The notes beneath the pieces were generated by a model. It was not told the origin of the DNA. It did no database searches and worked only from the letters and a program-made list of their open reading frames with translations. Shown in pieces: positions 43,038 to 51,570 of a DNA stretch of 64,000 nt (positions are counted from its first letter, which is position 1; the number at the start of each line of letters is the position of its first letter). Both the position numbers and the translations under genes were made by a program. The DNA comes from Acidimicrobiia bacterium. Its GTDB lineage: Bacteria > Actinomycetota > Acidimicrobiia > Spongiisociales > ZC4RG35. The stretch spans positions 48,055 through 112,054 of the forward strand of contig JANQOU010000005.1 of NCBI GenBank assembly GCA_028285585.1. The letters are read 5' to 3'.

Positions 43038-44204
43038 TCAGGCCTTTTGTTGGTCGGTTTCAGGCTCCACAGGTTTGTGGGGCGTGTGATACCAGCTCTT
43101 GACACGATTGGACATGAGTCGGACCGGGAGCCACAGCGCTGCCAGCAAGACCAGTAGGGGGTATCGGAGCAGCCGCCTGACGCCCACCTTCTCCCTGGCC
43201 AGGTAGGGGATCGGTTGCAGCACTTGCAAAGCGGTGGCCGTGGCCCAGACCTGCCAAGGCAGCAGCAAGGTTGAGCCAGTGAGAGCTGCAATGGCGGCCA
43301 GGCCTCCGGAGAGGAGCGCTACGAACGAGCGCCCGGGCTGCCAAAGCCGGACAACCATGTCGACGGCCGCAAGAGATCGCTTCCGGAGCAGAGCGACCGT
43401 GTGCCTTCTTGCCGCGCGCTTTCCCGACATCCATCGGGCACGTTGCCGGATCGATACCCCGACATGTGCCGGCTTCTCGTCGGCGATCCGCACGTCGTGG
43501 AGCCAGCTGACCAGGTGCCCGGCCAACAGGAGCCGCACGCCCAGATCCTGATCCTCGGCCAGTGTGTCACCAAAGCCTCCAGCATCGGCAAGCGCTGTTG
43601 CGCTGAGGGCCATACCGGTACCGCCGAGGTCGACGCTCCATCCAAGGTTTGAGCGAGCAAGCTGGACCATCCGGTTGCCTGCCCAATAGGAGAGAGCCGC
43701 TGCTTCGGCTATCAGCGACTCGTCGGGGTTGGTCACATCGAGATAACACTGCACGGCTTCTCTGCCCAGGCCGGCCTCTTGTGCGATTCTTCCCATGGCG
43801 TGAGGAGGGACTCTGTTATCGGCGTCGAGCACTACAAGCATCTCATCGTCTGCGAGCGGGTGTTGATCTAGATACCACGCAAGCGCTGCACCCTTGCCGT
43901 TCTCTCCGGAGTCCCTGACAGCCACGGAAGCCCCATGTTCGGCTGCTACCACCGCCGTGGCGTCTTCTGATCGATCTGACAAGACCCAGATGTCGAGGGG
44001 GAAGTCGGAACGAGCGAGGTCGCCGAGCACGCCCGGAAGCGCATGCGCTTCGTTGTGTGCGGGAATCACCACTCGCAGCCTCCGAGATGGCTCTTTCGGA
44101 CGGTGCGGTGGGGGGCTCCGCCAGCCCCACAAGGCCACCAGAGCGTTGTAGGCGATCAACAGGAGAAGGGATACCTGGGTGGCTAGAGCGAGCAGTTCTA
44201 GCAT
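43038..44204 (-). CDS. Membrane GT2 glycosyltransferase (NAG-transferase-like)
   Basis: A 388-residue protein with one N-terminal helix, a GT-A domain and two or three C-terminal helices. Motifs: 'VVIPAHNEAHALPGVL', 'VVLDADNRVPP' (DxD), 'EDQDLGVRLLLAG' (catalytic Asp) and 'RQRARWMSGKR' (QxxRW-type). This is the processive or cellulose-synthase-like type. 29 bp separate its start from the divergent wecB. Confidence 0.82.
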   Translation of the reverse strand: MLELLALATQVSLLLLIAYNALVALWGWRSPPPHRPKEPSRRLRVVIPAHNEAHALPGVLGDLARSDFPLDIWVLSDRSEDATAVVAAEHGASVAVRDSGENGKGAALAWYLDQHPLADDEMLVVLDADNRVPPHAMGRIAQEAGLGREAVQCYLDVTNPDESLIAEAAALSYWAGNRMVQLARSNLGWSVDLGGTGMALSATALADAGGFGDTLAEDQDLGVRLLLAGHLVSWLHDVRIADEKPAHVGVSIRQRARWMSGKRAARRHTVALLRKRSLAAVDMVVRLWQPGRSFVALLSGGLAAIAALTGSTLLLPWQVWATATALQVLQPIPYLAREKVGVRRLLRYPLLVLLAALWLPVRLMSNRVKSWYHTPHKPVEPETDQQKA

Positions 44205-44233
44205 TGGACGATCCCGAGGCTAGAACCCGACTG

Positions 44234-45346
44234 ATGTGCGCACGTTCTTCCAACGATCTTCGCCCTGGCTCGATCGTGGTGGTTTTGGGCACGCGTCCTG
44301 AGATCATCAAGCTGGGTCACATCATCAGGATGCTCGGTCCGGCGGCCACAGTGGTCCATACCGGCCAGCATTATGACCAGGTTCTCTCGGAGAGCTTTCT
44401 CGAATCGTTCCGTTTGCGTGATCCAGACGTGCACCTTGGCGTGGGGGGCAAGAGCCGGGGAACTCAGATTGGTGAGGCTGTCGCAGAGTTGGATGGGTTT
44501 CTGGCCAACTCCGGTGCTTCGTGCCTAGTGGTTCAAGGTGACACCAACGCGGCCCTGGCCGGAGCGCTTGCTGCGAACGCGCGGGAGACACCTTTGGTTC
44601 ACGTCGAGGCGGGTCTTCGCAGCAGGGACCGTCGCATGCCTGAAGAGCACAATCGCGTGCTGATCGATCATCTCGGCGATCTCTTGTGCGCTCCGACGAA
44701 TGTGGCGGCACAAAACCTCTTGGAAGAGGCAATCCCCGACTCTCGTGTGGCGGTGACTGGCAACACCGTGGTCGAGGCTGTCGAGGAGGCCCTCCCAGGC
44801 TCAGAGGAGCAGCGAGCCTTGGTCGCCGAGCACGGCCTCGAACCTGAAGCGTTTGTTCTGTCGACCTTCCACCGGCCCGAGAACGTCGATGATCCCGGTC
44901 GTTTCAACACCCTCATAGAAGATCTTCGCTCTCTGGATCATCCTGTTCTTGTGCCGCTTCATCCACGCTCTCGGAGCAGGCTCCAGGAGTTCGGGCTGTC
45001 TGACCATCTGGGGAACATCAGGGTCGTTGCGCCAATGGGATATCGGGACTTTCTCGCTCTCGCAGCCGCGGCTGCGTACCTAGTCTCCGACTCAGGCGGC
45101 GTCCAAGAGGAAGTCTCGGTTCTCAAGAAGCCGGTAATCGTTGTTCGCCGGAGCACGGAGCGACCCGAGGTTCTGGGCACGTTCGCCAGGCTTTGCGAGC
45201 CTGGCGAGGTCGGAGAGGTCGTGGCGGACTGGCTCCGCGATCCGTCCGAGATCCATGAGCAACTCCGCGCGACCCCTTCCCCTTATGGTGACGGATCTGC
45301 TTCCGCTCAGATCGTGCAACGGATTGAGGAGCTTGTTGGTGCTTGA
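44234..45346 (+). CDS. wecB: UDP-N-acetylglucosamine 2-epimerase (non-hydrolysing)
   Basis: A 370-residue GT-B-fold epimerase making UDP-ManNAc from UDP-GlcNAc. Blocks: 'VVVLGTRPEIIKLGHII', 'TGQHYD', 'VVQGDTNAALAGALAA', 'PLVHVEAGLRSRDRRMPEEHNR' (partly quoted), 'TFHRPENVDDP' and 'LVSDSGGVQEEVSVLKKPVIVVRRSTERPE' (partly quoted). The ATG at 44234 leaves a normal N-terminus; upstream frame is antisense to the GT2 gene. Overlaps the following gene by eight bases. Confidence 0.92.
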   Translation: MCARSSNDLRPGSIVVVLGTRPEIIKLGHIIRMLGPAATVVHTGQHYDQVLSESFLESFRLRDPDVHLGVGGKSRGTQIGEAVAELDGFLANSGASCLVVQGDTNAALAGALAANARETPLVHVEAGLRSRDRRMPEEHNRVLIDHLGDLLCAPTNVAAQNLLEEAIPDSRVAVTGNTVVEAVEEALPGSEEQRALVAEHGLEPEAFVLSTFHRPENVDDPGRFNTLIEDLRSLDHPVLVPLHPRSRSRLQEFGLSDHLGNIRVVAPMGYRDFLALAAAAAYLVSDSGGVQEEVSVLKKPVIVVRRSTERPEVLGTFARLCEPGEVGEVVADWLRDPSEIHEQLRATPSPYGDGSASAQIVQRIEELVGA

Positions 45347-46352
45347 TTTCCTCAGACGGTCACGGAGCGACTCTCCTTCAGCGCGAGAACCCATTCTCTC
45401 CTTCGGATCATGGGACGAATTGTCTGGCCAGGAGGCGATCCAGGTATGCCATCCTGATTGGCGGGGTGTCTGGACGGTGGCCTACTCGTTTCAGTCACCG
45501 GTCGTCGAGTCGGACGACTTGGAACGTTGGGGACCTGAGCTATTGGCCCGCATTGGAGAAGCCGCCATCGGCCTAGTGGTGATTCAAGGATGGCCACCGG
45601 GCTCGGCTGCATTCGCCCGGCTGCTCGTAAGTGCCGGTGTGACAGTCAAGTGTTTGCTCCACTCGTCTCCAGCCCAGCACGGAGCCGAGCCTGGTGAGGC
45701 CGGCGTAATCGACGAGATCCTCGAGTTGCGCCGGGAGGGAGTTCTTGCAGAGGTGGGTTTGGCCAAGAAGGGGGTTCATGAGGCGTTCAGGGCAGCCGGC
45801 CATCCGGTCGCCTATGTACCGAACAGAGTCCCGCAGTTGCCCCAGGTTGAGCGACGCGATCTCGGTGAAGGAACCCACATCGGTGTCTTTGCCGAGCCTT
45901 TCTGGCGGAAGAACGTGACAACGCAGTTGCTTGCCGTCGGCCAGATGCGCGGGGCCGTGAGCCATGTGCTGGCGCGGCCGTCAAACCGGTATCTGGCGGA
46001 CTTACCCGTTGTTGAGCACGGTGAGATGGCTTGGCCCGAGTTCGTCAGCCTGCAAGGGTCGATGGATCTGAACCTGTACGTGACGCTCTCCGAGTGTCAC
46101 CCCTCGACACCTCAAGAGTCCTACCTGGCTGGTGTCCCGTGTCTTGTCTCTCGGGTGTCTTCCGTCTTCGAGAGCGACCCGGTCCTTTGGGACCTCACCT
46201 CGGTTGACAGACCGGACAACCCGGACGCCATTGCGGTCGCCGCCGAGCGGCTGCTGGACAATCGAGATGAAGCTGTTGCCCGGGCGACCGAGTGGATGAG
46301 ATCTGCTGATGCTGTCGCGAAGCAAGCCTGGGAGCACTTCACGCAGCTATGA
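45339..46352 (+). CDS. Glycosyltransferase-like protein (GT-B type)
   Basis: A 337-residue protein. The C-terminal half ('THIGVFAEPFWRKNVTTQLLAV', 'DLNLYVTLSECHPSTPQESYLAGVPCLVS') has the look of a GT4 donor domain, with an E-x7-E-like 'PQESYLAGVP' motif; the N-terminal half is less typical. GTG start at 45339 inside the wecB end, with GAGGAG about 8 nt upstream. It probably adds ManNAc or a derived sugar (inference). Confidence 0.65.
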   Translation: MLDFLRRSRSDSPSAREPILSFGSWDELSGQEAIQVCHPDWRGVWTVAYSFQSPVVESDDLERWGPELLARIGEAAIGLVVIQGWPPGSAAFARLLVSAGVTVKCLLHSSPAQHGAEPGEAGVIDEILELRREGVLAEVGLAKKGVHEAFRAAGHPVAYVPNRVPQLPQVERRDLGEGTHIGVFAEPFWRKNVTTQLLAVGQMRGAVSHVLARPSNRYLADLPVVEHGEMAWPEFVSLQGSMDLNLYVTLSECHPSTPQESYLAGVPCLVSRVSSVFESDPVLWDLTSVDRPDNPDAIAVAAERLLDNRDEAVARATEWMRSADAVAKQAWEHFTQL

Positions 46353-46452
46353 ACCGGCGTAGGCGTACCTTGATCGGCCCAATAGCTAGGCCTGTCAGTC
46401 GCCAGGGCACTGTTACCCTTTTCAGGTTCCCGACTCTTCGATCCGCGGCCTC

Positions 46453-47283
46453 ATGACGACGACCCACATCTACGACTCAGACGAGCCCAGACGTCCTCTG
46501 GCCACGGAGTGGTCGAACATCTGGGGGTACCGCGGCCTGCTCAAGTTGCTTGTCTCGCGGGATCTGACGGCCAGGTACAAGAGATCAACGCTCGGAGTTT
46601 GGTGGACGCTTCTCAACCCGCTGTTCACGATGGCCGTGCTGTGGGTTGTGTTCGGCAACTTCTTTCGATTCGAGATTCCAGGTGACGTCCCGTATGTCGT
46701 CTACCTGCTCTCCGGGATCTTGCTCATCACATTCTTCTCTCAGGGTGTCGTCGCGACCGGATCGTCGATAGTCAACAGCTCCGGGATACTCTCGAAGGTC
46801 TACGTACCCGCAGAAGTGTTCTCACTCGCTGCCGCGATTGCGGCTTTGGTCAACTTCGGCATTTCGTTGATGGTTCTCGTCGGCATCCAGTTGGTCTCGG
46901 GAGTCGGTGTCCCTTGGACAGTGGTGCTTGTCCCGATTCCAGCCTTCTGCATGTTGTTGCTGGTCGCCGGGATCGGGCTTCTTGTGGCGTCTGCGGCCGT
47001 TTTCTTCTTTGATGTCTTGGATCTGATCCAGGTGCTCACGCAGCTCATCTCATACCTCACGCCGACCTTCTATCCGATCTCGATAGTCCCGGAGCGGTTC
47101 CTTCCTCTGATCTATGCCAACCCGCTTTATTCCTACCTGGTCGTCTTCCGGGGATTCATGTACGAGGGCGTGTTTGCTCCTGGCTGGACCTTCGCATACA
47201 TGATTGGGACCTCCATAGCGGTTCTTGCGCTCGGCGTTTGGGTGTTCACCAGATCCTGGAAGAGACTGGTTGTGGTCCTGTGA
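46453..47283 (+). CDS. wzm: Polysaccharide ABC exporter, permease subunit
   Basis: A 276-residue ABC-2 permease with six membrane helices. The N-terminal cytoplasmic segment 'LLKLLVSRDLTARYKRSTLGVWWTLLNPLF' (partly quoted) is diagnostic for Wzm/TagG-type exporters of undecaprenyl-linked polysaccharides. It works with the ATPase encoded next; the ATPase start overlaps its stop by four bases. Confidence 0.9.
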   Translation: MTTTHIYDSDEPRRPLATEWSNIWGYRGLLKLLVSRDLTARYKRSTLGVWWTLLNPLFTMAVLWVVFGNFFRFEIPGDVPYVVYLLSGILLITFFSQGVVATGSSIVNSSGILSKVYVPAEVFSLAAAIAALVNFGISLMVLVGIQLVSGVGVPWTVVLVPIPAFCMLLLVAGIGLLVASAAVFFFDVLDLIQVLTQLISYLTPTFYPISIVPERFLPLIYANPLYSYLVVFRGFMYEGVFAPGWTFAYMIGTSIAVLALGVWVFTRSWKRLVVVL

Positions 47284-48020
47284 CACCAGCAGTGAGCCTC
47301 TCAAACGTCTCGTTGGCCTACTCCTTGACGAGGAACCGTGCCGGCACTCTCAAGGAGTACGCGATCGATGTGATGAGAAGACGTGTGGAGAAGGAGGTTC
47401 TATGGGCTCTGGACGACGTCACTCTGGAACTGCACCCAGGTGAGGTGTTAGGTGTCATTGGTGCCAATGGTGCTGGGAAGAGCACGTTGATGAAAGTGGT
47501 GGCCCGAGTGCTGCCGCCAACCAAGGGAAGAGTTGTGGTTAGGGGCGTGGTCGCCCCGATGATCGAACTCGGCGCGGGCTTCAACATGGAGATGACCGCC
47601 TACGAGAACATCGTGTTGTACGGGACTCTTCTGGGCCGAACACCCTCCGAGATGAGAGATCAGGTCGGCAAGATTGCGGAGTGGGCAGAGTTGACAGAGT
47701 TCGTGGACGTCCCACTGAGGAGCTATTCGTCCGGAATGCTTGCTCGCCTCGGTTTCGCAGTGGCCACCGACACAGATCCTCACGTGCTCGTTGTCGATGA
47801 GGTGCTGTCGGTCGGCGACGCTTCATTCCAAGAGAAGTCCAAGAAGAGGATCCTTGATCTGATCGAAAGCGGGACGGCGGTCCTCTTCGTATCTCATGCG
47901 ATGGGGGCGGTGCTCGAGTTGGCTGACCGAGTCCTCTGGCTCGATCATGGCCGCTCTGTGATGATGGGGGACTCCGAAGAAGTGATCTCTTCGTACACGG
48001 AGGGGCTGTCCACCAATTAG
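47280..48020 (+). CDS. wzt: Polysaccharide ABC exporter, ATPase subunit
   Basis: A 246-residue ABC ATPase. Walker A is GANGAGKST, the signature 'YSSGMLARLGFAVAT', Walker B 'VLVVDEVLSVGD', all typical of Wzt/TagH. There is no C-terminal carbohydrate-binding domain, so the exporter may accept glycan without reading a terminal cap, as in TagGH-like systems. GTG start chosen because it overlaps the permease stop (GTGA). Confidence 0.9.
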   Translation: MTPAVSLSNVSLAYSLTRNRAGTLKEYAIDVMRRRVEKEVLWALDDVTLELHPGEVLGVIGANGAGKSTLMKVVARVLPPTKGRVVVRGVVAPMIELGAGFNMEMTAYENIVLYGTLLGRTPSEMRDQVGKIAEWAELTEFVDVPLRSYSSGMLARLGFAVATDTDPHVLVVDEVLSVGDASFQEKSKKRILDLIESGTAVLFVSHAMGAVLELADRVLWLDHGRSVMMGDSEEVISSYTEGLSTN

Positions 48021-48051
48021 AAGAGGCGAGCAGCGAACCCAACGAGGCTTG

Positions 48052-49011
48052 CTAGAGGGTGCTCCGGTACCAATCGACGGTCTCCTCGACGCCTTCACGA
48101 AGAGACACCGCCGAATTGAACCCCAGGTCTTGGATCTTCTGGGCAGTTCCCACTCTGTGTGAGATGCCGGCCGGTTTGGATGGATCAAAGACGATCTCCA
48201 ACTCAGGGTTCACCGTATCCCTTATGACCTCTGCCAATTCGCGGATCGTGACTGCTCGACCGCTGTCGATGTTGTAGGCCTCCCCAGGCTTTCCCCGTGT
48301 CAGAACTGTCACGATGGCGCGTGCCGCGTCTTTGACGTAAATGAACGAGCGCACGGCTGATCCGTCACCCCACACGTCGATGGCGTGAGACGCTGTTGAG
48401 GAGAGTGCCTTCTGGATCAGCGAGTGGACAACCGTGGCTCGAGTGGTGTCGAGGCTGGCCTTCGGTCCGTACACGTTGGCGAACCTGCCAACAACGATTT
48501 CACTGCGACCGTTTCTCCACACGGCGTCGACCTCGTCGGTGATCTTGGACCATGCATATGGGTCCGGTCGGTCATCGAGGCTCAGGGTCGGGTCGTCTTC
48601 GCTCAATGGCCGAGTCGTTGGCCTATAGATGACCATCGAAGAGGCAAGGAAGACTCGCTCGACGCCATGGTGATCGGCCGCGTTCAGCACACTTTCGGTC
48701 AGAGCGCGGTTGGTGCTGAAGACATCGCTTGCCTTCTCCTGCTGAAACTGGATGCCGCCAGCTCGGGCCGCGAGATGCACGATTGCATCTGCTCCGCGCG
48801 TTGCTTCAATGGCCGCTTGATTGTCTGCGAGATCGGTGACGATCGTGTTTTGTGTGTCAGTGCCTGACCCCGAGTCAGGATGAGATATGACGACAGGTGC
48901 CGCGCCGGCTCTCTCCAGTTCAGGTATGAGATGTCGACCGATGAACCCATTGCCGCCAGTCACCACGATGCGGGCGTCGGTGAGGTCGGACGGATCAAGC
49001 CGTGATGCCAT
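48052..49011 (-). CDS. NAD-dependent epimerase, GDP-fucose-synthase-like
   Basis: A 319-residue extended SDR: 'IVVTGGNGFIGRHLIPELE', 'IVHLAARAGGIQFQQEKASD', catalytic 'SSMVIY' and Y-A-W-S-K, 'VGRFANVYGP'. Its position directly after gmd, with a 17-bp overlap, suggests it converts GDP-4-keto-6-deoxymannose to GDP-fucose, GDP-rhamnose or a related sugar. Sequence alone does not separate these. Confidence 0.8.
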   Translation of the reverse strand: MASRLDPSDLTDARIVVTGGNGFIGRHLIPELERAGAAPVVISHPDSGSGTDTQNTIVTDLADNQAAIEATRGADAIVHLAARAGGIQFQQEKASDVFSTNRALTESVLNAADHHGVERVFLASSMVIYRPTTRPLSEDDPTLSLDDRPDPYAWSKITDEVDAVWRNGRSEIVVGRFANVYGPKASLDTTRATVVHSLIQKALSSTASHAIDVWGDGSAVRSFIYVKDAARAIVTVLTRGKPGEAYNIDSGRAVTIRELAEVIRDTVNPELEIVFDPSKPAGISHRVGTAQKIQDLGFNSAVSLREGVEETVDWYRSTL

Positions 49012-49972
49012 GCGCTTCCAGGTCGCTCGTCACCATCTCGGCGACCAGTTCCTCGAAGCTGATCGTTGGTTTCCAGCCGATCGTCGCCGCAGCTTTGGAG
49101 ATGTCGGCTTCGAGGTAGTCCACCTCAGTGGGTCGGTAGAACTGACTGTCGATTTCGACGTATTCACTCCAATCCAGATTGACGACTGCGAAGGCTGCGT
49201 CGAGGAAGTCGCTGACCGAATGACTCTCTCCTGTGCCGATCACCAGGTCAAGTGGTTCTGGGTGCTGAAGCATCATGTGCATGGCTCTGACATAGTCGCG
49301 TGCGTGGCCCCAGTCTCGGCGTGCTTCCAGATTGCCTAGCCGCAGCTTCTCCTGGTCTCCTGTGAGCAAACGGGGGATCGATGACGTGATCTTTCGAGTC
49401 ACGAACTCTTTGCCGCGTCGAGGGCTTTCGTGGTTGAACAGGATGCCGTTGCTCGCGTGCAAGCCGTATGCCTCGCGGTAGTTGATGGTTGACCAGTAGG
49501 CGTAGACCTTGGCCACAGCGTACGGGCTGCGCGGATGAAAGGGTGTTGTCTCGTCCTGTGGGGGAGGTGTCGCACCGAACATCTCACTGCTCGAAGCCTG
49601 ATAGAACCGAGTGGAAGTGTCTTCCTGACGGATGGCTTCGAGCAAACGAACCGCTCCTATCCCAGTCACCTGCCCGGTGTGGATGGGCTGATCAAAGGAG
49701 GCGCGCACATGAGATTGAGCGGCCAAGTTGTAGACCTCGTCGGGCCGTAGGTCAGTGATCAATCGCATGAGCGAATGAGAGTCGCCGAGGTCGGTCACAT
49801 GGATCTTGACCCGAGGTGGGTCTGTCGACAACAGATGGCCCACTCTGGTTTCTTCGATGTCGTGGGTCGTGGTTCGGATAGTGCCGTGAACCTCGTAATC
49901 CATGTCCAGCAAATGCTCGGCCAGGTACGAACCATCTTGTCCTGTGATACCGGTTATCAGTGCTCTCTTCAT
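48995..49972 (-). CDS. gmd: GDP-mannose 4,6-dehydratase
   Basis: A 325-residue SDR. 'ALITGITGQDGSYLAEHLL' is the GMD NADP motif, 'YNLAAQSHVRASFDQP' and 'YQASSSEMFG' plus Y-A-V-A-K the catalytic part, 'ILFNHESPRRGKEFVTRKIT' the substrate block. It makes GDP-4-keto-6-deoxymannose. The ATG at 49972 has AAGGA 8 nt upstream; a GTG one codon earlier is possible. Confidence 0.92.
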   Translation of the reverse strand: MKRALITGITGQDGSYLAEHLLDMDYEVHGTIRTTTHDIEETRVGHLLSTDPPRVKIHVTDLGDSHSLMRLITDLRPDEVYNLAAQSHVRASFDQPIHTGQVTGIGAVRLLEAIRQEDTSTRFYQASSSEMFGATPPPQDETTPFHPRSPYAVAKVYAYWSTINYREAYGLHASNGILFNHESPRRGKEFVTRKITSSIPRLLTGDQEKLRLGNLEARRDWGHARDYVRAMHMMLQHPEPLDLVIGTGESHSVSDFLDAAFAVVNLDWSEYVEIDSQFYRPTEVDYLEADISKAAATIGWKPTISFEELVAEMVTSDLEAHGITA

Positions 49973-50037
49973 CACTAGATCCTTGGAATGCGAAGGGACA
50001 TGCGTATCGTACCGGCATTGGCACCTAGGCCGGTCTC

Positions 50038-51189
50038 TTGAGAATCGCGTTTACGCCGCACGCGTACTTCCCCTCGATCGGTGGTGCGGAGGGCTACACG
50101 AGAAATCTCGCCGAGGCGATGGCCACTCACGGCGTCGATGTGCATGTGGTTGTGCCCGCCATCTCGAGCCCGGAGGCCTTCTACGAGTTGGGCCACGATC
50201 TTGTCGCCCCTGCTGAAGAGCAGGTTGGTGGTGTGGCGATCCACCGTTTGTCGTGTTTGCCGCTCCGCTATCGCCTAGGCACAGTCACTGGCCGCAAAGC
50301 CGGTATCAATGCGATGCGCTCTCGATACCGCGGAGCATTGTCAGATGCTCTTCAACGCCTGATACCAGATGTCGTAGTTGCCCTTCCACACAGGTTCCCC
50401 AATGTCGAGGAGGTGGTCGCCCTTCGCCGGTATTCCGACTGGAAGCTGCTCTACGCTCCGATGCTGCACGAGGCCGATCCGTACTGGTCGTTGGATGCCA
50501 TTGCGAGTTGCGTCTCGGCTTCGGATGGGATCCTCGCTCTCACGAGCCACGAGAAACAGCGGCTCGTCGAGGCCTACGGTGCCACTCCAGACAGGGTCGC
50601 GTTGGTGTCACCTTCCATGCAAGGGTTCGGTCGCACAAACGGCACTCGAGACCCGATGGTGCTGTTCGTCGGCCGGTCGTCTCCGGCCAAGCGTCTCGAC
50701 GTGTTGTTTGATGCGATGTCGATGGTGTGGCGGGATCACCCTGATGCACAACTCGTCGTAGCTGGGCGCGGAGTTTCGGATTTGTCCGATGCCGTTGGCC
50801 ACAACCTCACCTCGGGCTCTCCTCGCGTCGAACTCATCGAGAGCCCAAGCGACGAAAGGAAGCAAGACCTCTTCCGCCGCGCCGCCGTCGTGGTGAACCC
50901 TTCGCTTGTCGAGTCGTTTGGGATCGTCACCTTGGAGGCGTGGGCGTCGTCGACGCCGATTGTTGCCGTGGACACTCCGGTCAATCAGTCCGTCATCAGA
51001 GACGGCCGTGACGGCGTCCTTACCGGTTCCTCAGCAGACGAGCTGGCGCAGGGCATAGACAGGTTGCTGGCTGAGCCCGGTGAGGCCCGCCGCCTCGGGA
51101 ACGCTGGAGGACAACGGCTGGAAGCAGAGTTCAGTGCTGACCGGTCACGCCGACTGCTCATGGAGTTGGTCGACAAAGTGACGGCATAG
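50038..51189 (+). CDS. GT4-family glycosyltransferase
   Basis: A 383-residue GT-B enzyme: 'FTPHAYFPSIGGAEGYTRNLAEAMA' at the N-terminus, 'FVGRSSPAKRLDVLFDAM' (donor site) and 'VVNPSLVESFGIVTLEAWASSTPIVAVDTPVN' (partly quoted; E-x7-E motif) in the C-terminal domain. TTG start without a clear SD. The stop is followed by a 380-bp stretch containing the remains of a second, similar gene. Confidence 0.88.
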   Translation: MRIAFTPHAYFPSIGGAEGYTRNLAEAMATHGVDVHVVVPAISSPEAFYELGHDLVAPAEEQVGGVAIHRLSCLPLRYRLGTVTGRKAGINAMRSRYRGALSDALQRLIPDVVVALPHRFPNVEEVVALRRYSDWKLLYAPMLHEADPYWSLDAIASCVSASDGILALTSHEKQRLVEAYGATPDRVALVSPSMQGFGRTNGTRDPMVLFVGRSSPAKRLDVLFDAMSMVWRDHPDAQLVVAGRGVSDLSDAVGHNLTSGSPRVELIESPSDERKQDLFRRAAVVVNPSLVESFGIVTLEAWASSTPIVAVDTPVNQSVIRDGRDGVLTGSSADELAQGIDRLLAEPGEARRLGNAGGQRLEAEFSADRSRRLLMELVDKVTA

Positions 51190-51245
51190 GAAGCCAAGGT
51201 CACCATGTCAGGCCACCTCATCTACACAGACGATCTGACACGCCC

Positions 51246-51530
51246 ACCGTCTTTGTCGAAATCTCCTCTCGGTCAAGCGGCGGCTGGGTCTCCCAAGGCG
51301 ACATCCCGGTCAACCGTTCTGCGATCCGCCATGGTGTCGACGGCCTTCTCGCGGGGACCGAATCCAACTAGTCGGCCGTGGGCATATCTGAGTCGCTCAG
51401 CGCTCCAGAGTTCGCAGGTTGGTTGGGATCGGAGGGTCGGAAGAGAGCGAAACAGGAGTTTGCATTGGAGAGGTCGGCGGCGGACTTCACCGGTCTTGTC
51501 GAGAAGCTCTGGCAAGGGGGACCGTGGTCT
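51246..51530 (+). pseudogene. Remnant of a GT4 glycosyltransferase C-terminus
   Basis: In one frame this region reads '...GDIPVNRSAIRHGVDGLLAGTESN', then an in-frame TAG at 51369-51371, then 'SAVGISESLSAPEFAGWLGS' and '...RAKQEFALERSAADFTGLVEKLW'. This is the standard end of a GT4 protein (compare 'VDTPVNQSVIRDGRDGVLTG' in the intact gene just upstream). The N-terminal two thirds is missing. It looks like a decayed copy or a recombination scar. It accounts for most of the 51190-51570 gap; the rest shows nothing recognisable. Confidence 0.65.
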
Positions 51531-51570
51531 ACGAGCGAACGGCACAGTTGCCGACTTTGTGGAGCACAGC

